This document shows, one piece after another, positions 1-8,741 of a stretch of 64,000 nt of DNA. The DNA is taken from the NCBI RefSeq assembly GCF_965228935.1, contig NZ_OZ245846.1:2604001-2668000 (forward strand). Reading direction: 5' to 3'. Position numbers and translations under genes: made by a program. Source of the stretch: Ulvibacterium sp965228935. Its GTDB lineage: Bacteria; Bacteroidota; Bacteroidia; Flavobacteriales; Flavobacteriaceae. Below the pieces are notes generated by a model, which worked only from the letters and a program-made list of their open reading frames with translations, made no database searches and had not been told where the DNA came from. Every line of letters starts with the position of its first letter. The first letter of the stretch is position 1.

Positions 1-2
1 GT

Positions 3-521
3 TCCGTAGGCGAGACCTCTGCATTTCTGATATTGTTGGGAGGCTTGTTCCTTATTTTCAGTAAAATAGCAAGCTGGCGTATCATGGTCAGTGCTGTCAT
101 CGGTTCCTTGGTCATGGGATTGATCTTTAATGGAGTTGTAGATGCCGGATGGATTACGGAGACCAGCAATTTTTACGGACTTATGAGCTTCGAGTTCTGG
201 AAACACCTCATAGTAGGCGGATTGGCCTTCGGTATTGTATATATGGCCACAGATCCCGTTACGGGGTCCCAGACCAACCGTGGGAAATGGATTTATGGAT
301 TCTTAATTGGATTCCTTTCGGTAATGATACGGGTTTTCAATCCCGCCTATCCCGAAGGCGTCTTCCTGGCCATATTGTTGATGAACGTTTTTGCTCCCAC
401 CATTGATCATTATGTGGTACGTGGCAATGTAGCACGGCGAATGAAACGGTTGAAGAACGCTACTATTTTTCCAAAGGATTCAGACAGTAAAGAAAAGGAA
501 CTAGAAGTAGAAACAATATAG
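3..521 (+). CDS. nqrB: Na+-translocating NADH:quinone reductase subunit B, C-terminal part (5' end outside window)
   Basis: NqrB is an integral membrane subunit of the Na+-pumping NADH:quinone oxidoreductase and carries one covalently bound FMN. The reading frame is open from base 3, so the gene starts upstream of the window. About 172 C-terminal residues are present. They include the GET motif at the very start, several hydrophobic membrane segments, and the conserved DPVTGSQTNRGKW stretch followed by the VFNPAYPEG loop. The FMN-attachment threonine lies in the missing part. It is followed two bases later by nqrC, in the usual nqrBCDEF order. Confidence 0.96.
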   Translation, partial: SVGETSAFLILLGGLFLIFSKIASWRIMVSAVIGSLVMGLIFNGVVDAGWITETSNFYGLMSFEFWKHLIVGGLAFGIVYMATDPVTGSQTNRGKWIYGFLIGFLSVMIRVFNPAYPEGVFLAILLMNVFAPTIDHYVVRGNVARRMKRLKNATIFPKDSDSKEKELEVETI

Positions 522-523
522 CT

Positions 524-1273
524 ATGGCGATCAATACGGAAAAAAACAGTTATACGGTTCTTTTCGCATCCCTAATGGTTGTGGTGGTAGGTTCTGTTCT
601 GGCCTTTTTAGCCTCTGCCCTGAGTTCTCGTATCAAAGAGAATGAACGCTTCGAAAAACAGCAGAACATTTTGTATGCCATGGGCGTCAATGAAAATGAA
701 GGGGAAGGCAGTGTAAGTTTTGTTCCAACGGATAGGGTGGAAGAGGAGTTTGCGAACTACATTAAAGAACAATTGATTATTGAGGGCGATCAGATTACCC
801 AAGATGACGAGGCTTATTTAATCGACTTAAAAAAACAATTGGCCGCCGCCAAAAATGGGGAAACGCCAAAATTGCCCCTGTTTATCGGGGAGAAGGAAGG
901 AGAAAAATACTATATCATTCCCATGTACGGCAAAGGACTTTGGGATGCCATCTGGGGATTCATCGCCATGGATAACGAGATGGTAGTGCAAGGTGTTTAT
1001 TTTGACCATAAAGCGGAGACGCCAGGGCTAGGGGCCAATATTAAACAACGCTATTTTATGGACGATTTTACCGGAGAATCCATATTGGATGGCACTAGAT
1101 ACAAGGGTATTGCCGTTGTAAAGGGCAACAATGATCCCGCTAACAGAACAAAAGACGACAATGAGGTGGATGCGCTTGCAGGGGCTACGATAACCGGTAA
1201 CGGCGTTTCCGCCATGATCAGCAAAAGCATCAATCTTTACAAAGATTATTTGGAAACCGTTAGAGAAAAATAA
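524..1273 (+). CDS. nqrC: Na+-NQR subunit C, FMN-binding
   Basis: NqrC holds a covalent FMN on the periplasmic side and passes electrons along the NQR chain. The 249-residue protein has one N-terminal membrane anchor (about residues 12-32) and the FMN-binding domain. The flavinylation motif AGATIT lies near the C-terminus, with the probable acceptor Thr222. The usual form is SGAT, so the first position is Ala here. The flavin is presumably attached by the ApbE encoded 3 kb downstream. It is two bases from nqrB and two from nqrD, clearly one transcript. Confidence 0.97.
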   Translation: MAINTEKNSYTVLFASLMVVVVGSVLAFLASALSSRIKENERFEKQQNILYAMGVNENEGEGSVSFVPTDRVEEEFANYIKEQLIIEGDQITQDDEAYLIDLKKQLAAAKNGETPKLPLFIGEKEGEKYYIIPMYGKGLWDAIWGFIAMDNEMVVQGVYFDHKAETPGLGANIKQRYFMDDFTGESILDGTRYKGIAVVKGNNDPANRTKDDNEVDALAGATITGNGVSAMISKSINLYKDYLETVREK

Positions 1274-1275
1274 TT

Positions 1276-1923
1276 ATGGCTATACTATCAAAAAAAGATG
1301 CGAATCTTATTATGGATCCCCTGGCGGACAATAATCCGATTACCATTCAAGTGCTCGGTATTTGTTCGGCCCTTGCAATTACGGCCGAGTTGAAAGCCTC
1401 CTTGGTAATGGCCATTTCGGTAATTTTCGTTATGGGCTTGGGCAATGTGATTATTTCGTTGATGAGAAACCTGATTCCCTCAAAAATACGGATTATAGTA
1501 CAGCTCGTGGTCGTTGCATCATTGGTAATTGTTGTTGATCAGTTACTTCAGGCTTTTCAATATGAATTGAGCAAGACCTTGGGGGTTTTTATCGGGTTGA
1601 TCATTACTAACTGTATCATCATGGGGCGTTTTGAGGCCTTTGCATTGGGAAATGGTGTTTGGCGATCGTTCTTGGACGGTATTGGCAATGCCATGGGTTA
1701 TGGGGTAATCTTGATAATCGTCGGATTCTTCAGGGAGCTTTTAGGTTCGGGAACGCTTTTCGGATTTCCCGTATTGGGAAACCCTATTGAAAAAACCGGA
1801 CTTTACGCTACAGGATACGAGAACAATGGATTTATGATCATTCCGCCCGCGGCACTGATCGTGGTGGGAATCATCATCTGGGTGCAACGTTCGCGAAACA
1901 AGGCGCTGATAGAAGATAACTAA
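1276..1923 (+). CDS. nqrD: Na+-NQR subunit D
   Basis: A hydrophobic membrane subunit of the Na+ pump, 215 residues, close to the family length. The two cysteines that ligate the membrane-embedded iron centre together with NqrE are recognisable: Cys30 in LGICSALA and Cys113 in ITNCIIMGRFEA. About six membrane segments are apparent. NqrD and NqrE are homologous and pack as inverted halves. It lies in the operon between nqrC and nqrE. Confidence 0.97.
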   Translation: MAILSKKDANLIMDPLADNNPITIQVLGICSALAITAELKASLVMAISVIFVMGLGNVIISLMRNLIPSKIRIIVQLVVVASLVIVVDQLLQAFQYELSKTLGVFIGLIITNCIIMGRFEAFALGNGVWRSFLDGIGNAMGYGVILIIVGFFRELLGSGTLFGFPVLGNPIEKTGLYATGYENNGFMIIPPAALIVVGIIIWVQRSRNKALIEDN

Positions 1924-1941
1924 AAGATAGTACAAGAAATT

Positions 1942-2688
1942 ATGTTGGAACATATAGAATTATTCTTTAAATCGATTTTCATAGATAACATGGTATTTGC
2001 CGTGTTCCTGGGAATGTGCTCATATCTTGCCGTTTCCAAAAAAGTGGCCACTGCCGTAGGGCTTGGCGCGGCGGTAATATTTGTCCTGGCCGTAACCGTT
2101 CCGCTGAACTGGTTGTTGGATCAGTATCTTTTGCAAGAAGGTGCCTTGGTTTGGTTGGGGCCGGAGTACGCGGATTATAACTTGAGTTTTCTATCCTTTA
2201 TCCTGTTCATTGCCACGATTGCCACTATGGTGCAGTTGGTGGAAATCGTGGTGGAAAAATTTTCACCGGCACTCTATAATTCCCTAGGCATTTTTCTGCC
2301 CTTGATTGCCGTAAACTGTGCTATTTTGGGAGGATCTCTTTTTATGCAGGCCAGGGAAATTGCGACTTTTGGACTGGCGGTAAACTATGGTATAAGTTCG
2401 GGTATCGGTTGGTTCCTGGCTATTTTGGCCATTGCCGCCATTCGGGAGAAAATTCGGTACTCCAATGTTCCTCCTCCGTTGCGTGGATTGGGCATTACAT
2501 TTATAATTACCGGATTGATGGGAATCGGTTTCCAGAGTTTTGGAGGGATGTTGACAGGAGGTGATGAGGCGGCCGCTCCGGTAGAGGAGACCACAGCGCA
2601 AAAAATTGAGAACGAAGAAAAAGAAACCCAAAAGGAAATCGATGAGAAGGAGATTTCCTATAACGATGCCGTAAAAGAATACAAATGA
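1942..2688 (+). CDS. nqrE: Na+-NQR subunit E with C-terminal extension
   Basis: A membrane subunit paired with NqrD. Iron-ligand cysteines are Cys26 (GMCSYLA) and Cys126 (AVNCAILGG). The core ends near residue 205 with FQSFGGM. About 43 further residues follow that are strongly charged and Glu/Lys-rich (for example ENEEKETQKEIDEKE). This makes the protein 248 residues against about 200 for proteobacterial NqrE. The tail is probably cytoplasmic or disordered and I see no domain in it. The stop overlaps the nqrF start by four bases (ATGA), indicating translational coupling. Confidence 0.96.
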   Translation: MLEHIELFFKSIFIDNMVFAVFLGMCSYLAVSKKVATAVGLGAAVIFVLAVTVPLNWLLDQYLLQEGALVWLGPEYADYNLSFLSFILFIATIATMVQLVEIVVEKFSPALYNSLGIFLPLIAVNCAILGGSLFMQAREIATFGLAVNYGISSGIGWFLAILAIAAIREKIRYSNVPPPLRGLGITFIITGLMGIGFQSFGGMLTGGDEAAAPVEETTAQKIENEEKETQKEIDEKEISYNDAVKEYK

Positions 2689-3992
2689 TTTTAGCTACAA
2701 GTATAGGAGGCACCATATTAATTACCGTAGTTGCATTTTTGATCCTGTTGCTCTTGTTGGTGGCCTTGCTATTGTTTACCAAGGAAAAATTATCCCCCTC
2801 TGGTCCGGTGACCATTACAATAAATGGCGAAAAGCAGATAGAAGTTGCCTCTGGTAGTTCCTTGTTGTCCACATTGGGTAATCAAAAAGTGTTTTTACCG
2901 TCTGCCTGTGGGGGTGGGGGAACCTGTATTCAATGTGAATGCCACGTACTTTCCGGGGGAGGGGAGGCCCTACCCACCGAAACGCCACATTTTTCCAAAC
3001 GGGAATTGAACGAGGGAGCTCGCTTGGCCTGTCAGGTGAAGGTTAAGCAGGATATGGAAATCACGATTCCTGAAGAGGTCTTCGGTATCAAAAAGTGGGA
3101 CGCTACGGTGGTTCGAAACTACAATGTGGCATCCTTTATCAAGGAGTTTGTTGTGGAAATTCCGGAAGATATGAACTATAAAGCGGGAGGGTATATACAA
3201 ATAGAAATTCCACCATGTGAAATAAAATATTCCGATATAGACATTACCGCCCATCCCGAAGAGCATGAAACACCAGATAAATTCCAGACGGAGTGGGATA
3301 AGTTCAACCTTTGGCCCTTGGTAATGAAAAATACCGAAACGGTGGAAAGGGCATACTCCATGGCGTCTTACCCTGCTGAAGGGCGGGAAATCATGTTGAA
3401 CGTTCGTATCGCGACCCCACCATGGGATCGTTCCAAAAATGGATGGATGGATGTAAATCCCGGTATTGCCTCTTCTTATATTTTTGCTCAAAAGCCTGGT
3501 GATAAAGTAGTTATTTCAGGGCCTTATGGCGAATTCTTTATTAATGAGTCGGAATCCGAGATGCTATATGTAGGGGGAGGAGCCGGAATGGCACCGATGC
3601 GCTCCCATTTGTATCATTTGTTCAAGACCATGAAAACAGGTAGAAAGGTTACCTTCTGGTACGGTGGGCGATCCAAAAGGGAATTGTTCTATTTAGAACA
3701 TTTTAGGGAGTTGGAACGGGAATTCCCCAACTTCAAGTTTTATATGGCACTTTCGGAACCTTTGGAAGAGGATAATTGGAAAGTAAAGGAAAGTTTGGAT
3801 GGCCCGGGGGATGGTTTTGTAGGTTTTATCCACAATTGTGTGATAGACAATTATTTAAATGATCATGAGGCTCCCGAGGATATAGAACTTTATTTTTGCG
3901 GACCTCCGTTGATGAACAAAGCCGTTCAGAAAATGGGCGAGGATTTCGGTATTCCCGATGAGCATATCCGCTTTGACGACTTTGGTGGGTAA
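2685..3992 (+). CDS. nqrF: Na+-NQR subunit F, NADH dehydrogenase with 2Fe-2S and FAD
   Basis: The electron-input subunit: it oxidises NADH via FAD and passes electrons to a 2Fe-2S cluster. Order of parts in 435 residues: an N-terminal membrane anchor (about 5-32); a ferredoxin domain with Cys75, Cys81, Cys84 and Cys116 as cluster ligands; the FAD motif RAYSMASYP (222-230); the nucleotide motif GGGAGMAPMRS (297-307); and the terminal CGPPLMN and FDDFGG segments. It is somewhat longer than the roughly 407-residue Vibrio enzyme, with extra residues around 180-215. It is the last gene of the nqr operon and is followed by a hairpin terminator. Confidence 0.97.
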   Translation: MILATSIGGTILITVVAFLILLLLLVALLLFTKEKLSPSGPVTITINGEKQIEVASGSSLLSTLGNQKVFLPSACGGGGTCIQCECHVLSGGGEALPTETPHFSKRELNEGARLACQVKVKQDMEITIPEEVFGIKKWDATVVRNYNVASFIKEFVVEIPEDMNYKAGGYIQIEIPPCEIKYSDIDITAHPEEHETPDKFQTEWDKFNLWPLVMKNTETVERAYSMASYPAEGREIMLNVRIATPPWDRSKNGWMDVNPGIASSYIFAQKPGDKVVISGPYGEFFINESESEMLYVGGGAGMAPMRSHLYHLFKTMKTGRKVTFWYGGRSKRELFYLEHFRELEREFPNFKFYMALSEPLEEDNWKVKESLDGPGDGFVGFIHNCVIDNYLNDHEAPEDIELYFCGPPLMNKAVQKMGEDFGIPDEHIRFDDFGG

Positions 3993-4016
3993 CGGAGATA
4001 TAAAAGTATTCTTTTG

Positions 4017-4048
4017 GCCTGATCTGTTTATACCGGTCAGGCTTTTTT
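4017..4048 (+). terminator. Rho-independent terminator after nqrF
   Basis: Stem GCCTGA (4017-4022) pairs with TCAGGC (4037-4042), followed immediately by six T. It lies 24 bases after the nqrF stop and 16 bases before the next start, so it ends or attenuates the nqr transcript. Confidence 0.75.
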
Positions 4049-4064
4049 GATGTAATTTTTAGCT

Positions 4065-4433
4065 ATGGGCAAACCATTGACCGAACAAGAACTGCACAAT
4101 CTGGCCATGAATATCGTGGGCAGGCAACTGGAATCGGATGGTTATGAATTCATGGGGGTGAACAGCAAGCCCAAGAAAAACCCGCAGTTTGTATGTCTTA
4201 AGGAAAAACAATTGCACTTTATCGTTGTCCGAAATGTGGATTATCCCAATGACCCCAAGGACTATGATACAAAGCTGATGCAAAAGGTAAGGACACATGC
4301 CGAGAAATTTGAGGCGCGTACCTATTATGCCGGTGTAGGGCTTTCCAATGCGAGCGATCAAAAAATGCCGGTTTTTTTGAATGAAGCCTATATAGTGGAT
4401 TATGACGGACTTATTGAAATTCGCGATGAATAG
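4065..4433 (+). CDS. Small conserved flavobacterial protein downstream of nqr
   Basis: A soluble protein of 122 residues with no signal peptide or membrane segment. It belongs to a group I recognise from Flavobacteriaceae genomes, sometimes labelled as an NQR subunit F because of its position, but it has no cysteine cluster and no flavin motif. Conserved-looking stretches are YEFMGVNSK, LHFIVVRNVDYPND and YYAGVGLSNA. The stop overlaps the apbE start by eight bases, so the two are co-translated. Its position between nqrF and apbE suggests a link to NQR assembly or flavinylation, which is inference only. Confidence 0.85.
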   Translation: MGKPLTEQELHNLAMNIVGRQLESDGYEFMGVNSKPKKNPQFVCLKEKQLHFIVVRNVDYPNDPKDYDTKLMQKVRTHAEKFEARTYYAGVGLSNASDQKMPVFLNEAYIVDYDGLIEIRDE

Positions 4434-5445
4434 GCTCGGTTTTATCTTTATATCCACCATTTTTATGCTTTCCTGTTCCCCGGACAGCTCTAAATTGGTA
4501 CGTAATGGAAACGCCGGAGGTGCTTTGGGGACTTCCTATAGCATCATTTATTTGTCCGATGAGGAACAGGATTTTCAAAAAGAAATCGACTCTGTATTCG
4601 CAGTAATCAACAAATCCTTGTCCACGTATCTTCCGGATTCGGATATATCCAAGATCAATCGGGGAGATACTACCATAGTGGTGGATAAAATGTTCAGGGA
4701 AGTATTTGAACTTTCCAAAAAAGTAAACCGCAATACGGATGGTTATTTCGATCCTACTGTGGGAGTTTTGGTCAATGCCTGGGGCTTTGGCCCGAGCCCG
4801 TCCATCAAAATGGATAGCACTGCCGTGGATAGTCTTTTGAACTTCGTAGGATTTGAAAAGGTAGACTTGACCAAATCCAATCGAATTAAAAAGGCAAATT
4901 CCAATATCTATTTGGATTTCAACGCCATTGCCAAGGGATATGCCATTGATCGGTTGGCTGCTTTTTTGGACGAAAAGGAGATTTCCGACTACCTTATCGA
5001 AGTGGGTGGGGAGCTTGTAGGCAAAGGAGAAAACCGGATAAAGGGGAAACCATGGGTAGTGGGTATCGACGATCCCCAAATTGAAGAAGGAAGGCGCCTT
5101 AAAATTTTGATGCAATTAAAGGATAGGGCATTGGCCTCCTCGGGAAACTACCGGAAGTTTCGGGTAGATTCCATTACAGGGAAAAAATACGTCCATACGA
5201 TAGACCCTAAATCCGGATTCACTAAGAACGGAAGCACCTTGGGAACTACGGTTTTGGCAAATACCTGTGGAGAAGCAGATGCCTATGCGACCGCCTTTAT
5301 GGCTATGGATCTTCAGGACGCACTTGCTTTATTGGCGGCACAGCAGGAACTTGATGCCTATATCGTTTACCTGGATGAAGCGGGGGAAGCCCAGGAATTT
5401 ATGACCGAGGGCTTCAAGGACTTGGTAATGAATCCCAATGGGTAA
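4426..5445 (+). CDS. apbE: FAD:protein FMN transferase (ApbE), lipoprotein
   Basis: ApbE transfers FMN from FAD to a Thr of target proteins and is the enzyme that flavinylates NqrB and NqrC. The start chosen is the ATG at 4426 because it gives a lipoprotein signal peptide with lipobox LSC at residues 15-17 (MNRLGFIF...MLSC), placing it on the periplasmic side where the NQR acceptor sites lie. ApbE hallmarks are present: STYLPDSDISKIN, KGYAIDRL, IEVGGELVGKG, ASSGNYR and HTIDPKSG. Length 339 residues. The gene overlaps its upstream neighbour by eight bases. Confidence 0.96.
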   Translation: MNRLGFIFISTIFMLSCSPDSSKLVRNGNAGGALGTSYSIIYLSDEEQDFQKEIDSVFAVINKSLSTYLPDSDISKINRGDTTIVVDKMFREVFELSKKVNRNTDGYFDPTVGVLVNAWGFGPSPSIKMDSTAVDSLLNFVGFEKVDLTKSNRIKKANSNIYLDFNAIAKGYAIDRLAAFLDEKEISDYLIEVGGELVGKGENRIKGKPWVVGIDDPQIEEGRRLKILMQLKDRALASSGNYRKFRVDSITGKKYVHTIDPKSGFTKNGSTLGTTVLANTCGEADAYATAFMAMDLQDALALLAAQQELDAYIVYLDEAGEAQEFMTEGFKDLVMNPNG

Positions 5446-5532
5446 AATGTGAAAACCATTGGTGTTTTCAATTATATGGAAGCCCCTTTGTATATTTAGC
5501 CTTCATCAATCTATTTGCTTCGGCTATTCGGC

Positions 5533-6606
5533 ATGTTTTCCTTTACCAATGTAATTCATATCATCATCATTTTCCAAGGGACTTTGCTTGCTATTTATAT
5601 TTTGGTCTCAAATAACAAGAAAAGTAAGGGAGACCTCCTTTTGGCAACAATAATAGGGACTCTTACCATGCAGGTTTTGGGACTTTTCCTCGCGAACAGG
5701 GGCATCGCCAGTGCTTTCTTTCAAAGTGTTAATTGTGTGTATGGCTTTTTATACGGGCCGTTACTGTTTTTTTATATCAGGTGCATAACCCAAAAACGGT
5801 TTGTTTTTTCAAGGATAAACTTCCTTCATTTTTTTCCCTTCCTTGTCATTTGTCTCGGTATTTGGTTTACAAATGGAAATATCTGCATTCCGGATATTTA
5901 TATAGGCTATGTGGTCCATGTTCTTTTTTACATCTTTTTATGTTTTATTCAGGTAAGGAGATATAAGCAGGTAATGAAGGCCAACTATTCACAATTGGAG
6001 TGGTTGAACGTAGGATGGCTACATGGGGTCTTTGTTATATTTTGCTTGATCGTTCTTACGGATATTGCACAATTTATTGCGTTTTTTTTGGGCTTCAACA
6101 CGTATTTTTTGGAGAATGCCGTTTTTCTCTTGATGCTTGTGATTATTAATTTGCTTTATTTCTATGGATTTACCTCCTCTAGAAAACCTTTTGGCTATAG
6201 CAAGGAAGATTTGTTGTTTACCACGGCCTTAACATCCCGTAAACGAATCAATACCACGCTGGGAGAAAACAAAGGACTTATAGCGAAGCTGGAAGATCAT
6301 ATGCTTACCCATGAGTCCTTCAAGAACTATGACCTAACGATTGCCACCTTGGCCCAAGAGATTGATATACCCAAAAGAAGACTTTCCGAATTGATCAATG
6401 ACCACTATGATCAAAATTTTGTGGACTTTATCAATACCTACCGAATCAATAGCGCCAAGGAAAGGTTTATGAGTCCTAAAAGCCATACCGAAACTATCTT
6501 GGAAGTATTGTATGAAGTGGGATTCAATTCAAAATCATCATTCAATACCGCTTTTAAAAAAAAGACCGGAATTACACCTTCGGAATTTAAATCCAAGTTC
6601 AAATAA
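5533..6606 (+). CDS. AraC-family regulator with N-terminal membrane domain
   Basis: A transcription regulator of about 357 residues. The N-terminal 230 residues form about seven hydrophobic segments and the C-terminal 100 are an AraC-type double helix-turn-helix (ATLAQEIDIPKRRLSELI, then ILEVLYEVGFNSKSSFNTAFKKKTG). This membrane-bound AraC layout is common in Flavobacteriia, where the membrane part is presumed to sense a signal. I chose ATG 5533; an in-frame TTG at 5515 would add six residues. The TlpA-like lipoprotein 99 bases downstream is a possible target. Confidence 0.9.
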   Translation: MFSFTNVIHIIIIFQGTLLAIYILVSNNKKSKGDLLLATIIGTLTMQVLGLFLANRGIASAFFQSVNCVYGFLYGPLLFFYIRCITQKRFVFSRINFLHFFPFLVICLGIWFTNGNICIPDIYIGYVVHVLFYIFLCFIQVRRYKQVMKANYSQLEWLNVGWLHGVFVIFCLIVLTDIAQFIAFFLGFNTYFLENAVFLLMLVIINLLYFYGFTSSRKPFGYSKEDLLFTTALTSRKRINTTLGENKGLIAKLEDHMLTHESFKNYDLTIATLAQEIDIPKRRLSELINDHYDQNFVDFINTYRINSAKERFMSPKSHTETILEVLYEVGFNSKSSFNTAFKKKTGITPSEFKSKFK

Positions 6607-6705
6607 AATTTCTATCACTTTTTAAATGGGTTCGGATTCGCGTTTTCAGACGACTGGTGTTTGCCATCGACCTATTTTTGGCGGCAAACTTTAAATACAT
6701 CAATT

Positions 6706-7785
6706 ATGAAAACGATCAAAATTTTAGTGCTGATATGCATTTTTATCAGTAGTTGTAGATCTCAACAAGGCCCGGAAATCACATTTTCCTTTGAAGTAGA
6801 ATCAGATGAAATCACTTCGGTTACCATTTCCAAGTATAATTATGATTTGGAGAAAATGGTGGAATGGAAATCCCTGGATAACCTGGTTCCCCAAAAAACC
6901 TATCAAGCTACGGATAAATTTTTGGAACCGTCCATCTACGGCCTAAAACTAAATACAGGGAAAAGTGTGAGAATAGCAGTTGAGCAAAGTGGTGTGGTAC
7001 ATGTTAAAATGGAGGATGGGATAGAACTGGAATCAAAGGTCGCCTCCAATTTGGATTTCAACAAGAGTATTGAAAAGCTTAACAATCAATTTTTTGCAGG
7101 GATGATTCAGGATTTTGATGAGGCCATGAAAGAAAACGATCAACAAAGAATAGAAGAGCTTGAAAAGGAGAAGGACAAAGTTTTGGTGGAGTTTATAAAA
7201 TCCATGGAGAACCTGGTAAGGAATATGGGGCCATCAGCCGAAGCTTACGATGCCCTCAGCTATTTTGATCTTACGAAAAATAACAATTTTTTCAAGGAGA
7301 TGCTGACCAGGTTTGAAGTGGAGTATCCATCAAGTGGAATGAGTAAGTCGCTAAAAAGTCGGATAGATAAAGCAGCTCAACTTGCCATAGGTAGCAAAAT
7401 GACAAATTTTAAGGCGCCAAATAAAGAGGGGGTTTTGGTAAATCTTTCCGATTATAGAGGAGGATATGTACTAGTGGATTTTTGGGCATCGTGGTGCAGA
7501 CCTTGTAGGGTGGAGAACCCAAAACTCCTTGAACTTTATACTAATCATAAGGGAGTTAAGTTTGAAATTATTGGGGTCAGTATAGATTCGAACCGTGACC
7601 TATGGGAAAAAGCCATCCAGAAAGATGGAATTGTCTGGAATCAAATCTTGGACAAAGACCAGACTATTTTTAAACAGTATTTGTTATCATCGCTTCCGGC
7701 AAATTTTTTATTGGATCACGAGGGTAGGATCGTTGCAAGAAATATGACGGCGGAAGAATTGAAAACCAAGCTTGAAACCCTTTAA
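6706..7785 (+). CDS. TlpA-like thioredoxin-fold lipoprotein
   Basis: A periplasmic thiol-disulfide oxidoreductase-like lipoprotein of 360 residues. ATG 6706 gives a signal peptide ending in the lipobox ISSC (about residue 16). The N-terminal half is a beta-rich region similar to the domain usually preceding thioredoxin in Bacteroidota proteins (DUF4369-like), followed by a charged helical section (about 130-225). The C-terminal thioredoxin domain carries the active site WASWCRPC and a later cis-Pro region (LPANFLLD). The substrate is not evident. It follows the AraC-type regulator on the same strand. Confidence 0.9.
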   Translation: MKTIKILVLICIFISSCRSQQGPEITFSFEVESDEITSVTISKYNYDLEKMVEWKSLDNLVPQKTYQATDKFLEPSIYGLKLNTGKSVRIAVEQSGVVHVKMEDGIELESKVASNLDFNKSIEKLNNQFFAGMIQDFDEAMKENDQQRIEELEKEKDKVLVEFIKSMENLVRNMGPSAEAYDALSYFDLTKNNNFFKEMLTRFEVEYPSSGMSKSLKSRIDKAAQLAIGSKMTNFKAPNKEGVLVNLSDYRGGYVLVDFWASWCRPCRVENPKLLELYTNHKGVKFEIIGVSIDSNRDLWEKAIQKDGIVWNQILDKDQTIFKQYLLSSLPANFLLDHEGRIVARNMTAEELKTKLETL

Positions 7786-7821
7786 TGAAGCATATTCAAA
7801 AAAGAATCCGGTCATGGGGTA

Positions 7822-8586
7822 TCATTTCCTTACCAAGGGAATGATTTCCCCTTTGGCCAAGCGATATCGTTCTATGTCCTCATCCGAGAGGGATGAAGTA
7901 TAATCTACTTCCTCCACTGTAAACCCCACATTGCGCAACTTGTCAAAGTAATCCCTCCCATAAATACGGACATGATCGTACTGTCCGAAGATTTCGGCGC
8001 GCTTTCTCCTATCGGTAATGGAATCATCCTCAAAGGTTCTTTCCCTTTTCAAATCTTGGGGAATTTGGAAAATACCCCATCCATTAGGTTTAAGAACCCG
8101 ATAGAGCTCTTGCATGGCCTTGATATCGTCCGGAATGTGCTCCAAAACATGGTTACACAGAATAACATCGAACGAATTGTCCTTAAAAGGTAAATTACAA
8201 ATATCGGCCTTTACATCCGCCAGGGGTGAGTTGAGGTCCGTAGTAACATAATCCAGGTTTTTTAATTTTTGGAAACGTTTGTGAAACGCCTGCTCCGGGG
8301 CAAAATGCAATACACTATATTCCTTGGAAAAGAAATCGGTTTTATTTTGTAGGAACAACCATAGCAGTCTGTGACGTTCCAAGGATAAAGTGGACGGCGA
8401 TAAAACGTTTTCCCTCGGATTTTCATAACCATAGGGAAGAAATGTCCTAAAGGACTTTTGGTCTATGGGATCAACATAAGAACTGCCCTTCATAAAAAAG
8501 GCAAGTATAGGCCTGACCCAATAACTCAATTGTATTAAAAGGGGCCTGGGCAAGGCGTTGAGAACGTATTTGAAAAGTTTTGACAC
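7822..8586 (-). CDS. Class I SAM-dependent methyltransferase
   Basis: A protein of 254 residues with a Methyltransf_11-type domain. Visible motifs are a DLNSPLADVKADICNLPF segment (motif II region, SAM ribose contact), DVILCNHVLEHIPD (motif IV) and ELYRVLKPNGWGIFQIP (motif V/VI). The start is GTG at 8586. The N-terminal 75 residues are extra and may help bind the substrate. The substrate cannot be told from the sequence. It is convergent with the TlpA-like gene, 36 bases away. Confidence 0.88.
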   Translation of the reverse strand: MSKLFKYVLNALPRPLLIQLSYWVRPILAFFMKGSSYVDPIDQKSFRTFLPYGYENPRENVLSPSTLSLERHRLLWLFLQNKTDFFSKEYSVLHFAPEQAFHKRFQKLKNLDYVTTDLNSPLADVKADICNLPFKDNSFDVILCNHVLEHIPDDIKAMQELYRVLKPNGWGIFQIPQDLKRERTFEDDSITDRRKRAEIFGQYDHVRIYGRDYFDKLRNVGFTVEEVDYTSSLSDEDIERYRLAKGEIIPLVRK

Positions 8587-8604
8587 GAATTACACGAATT
8601 GTCG

Positions 8605-8724
8605 TTATTCTTTAAGGAACGCACCGTACACGGATTCACTAAAGCCTTTGCCCAATTCGTTATGGACATCCATACAAAGGCCGATTATACAATAGGATTC
8701 ATCTTTGTAAATGATGTTGGACAT
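8605..8724 (-). pseudogene. Remnant of a GxxExxY-family gene (first 39 codons only)
   Basis: An ATG at 8724 opens 39 codons ending in TAA. The peptide contains IIYKDESYCIIGLCMDVHN and then GKGFSESVYGAF, which carries the family signature G-x-x-E-x-x-Y at residues 27-33. Full members are about 125 residues with a PD-(D/E)XK-like core, and everything after the signature is missing here. Copies of the motif ACACGAATT or its complement flank the fragment (8583-8600 and 8747-8757), matching sequence I associate with these genes in other Flavobacteriia. Read as a decayed mobile cassette. Confidence 0.72.
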
Positions 8725-8741
8725 AACAAAAATTCGAGGGA

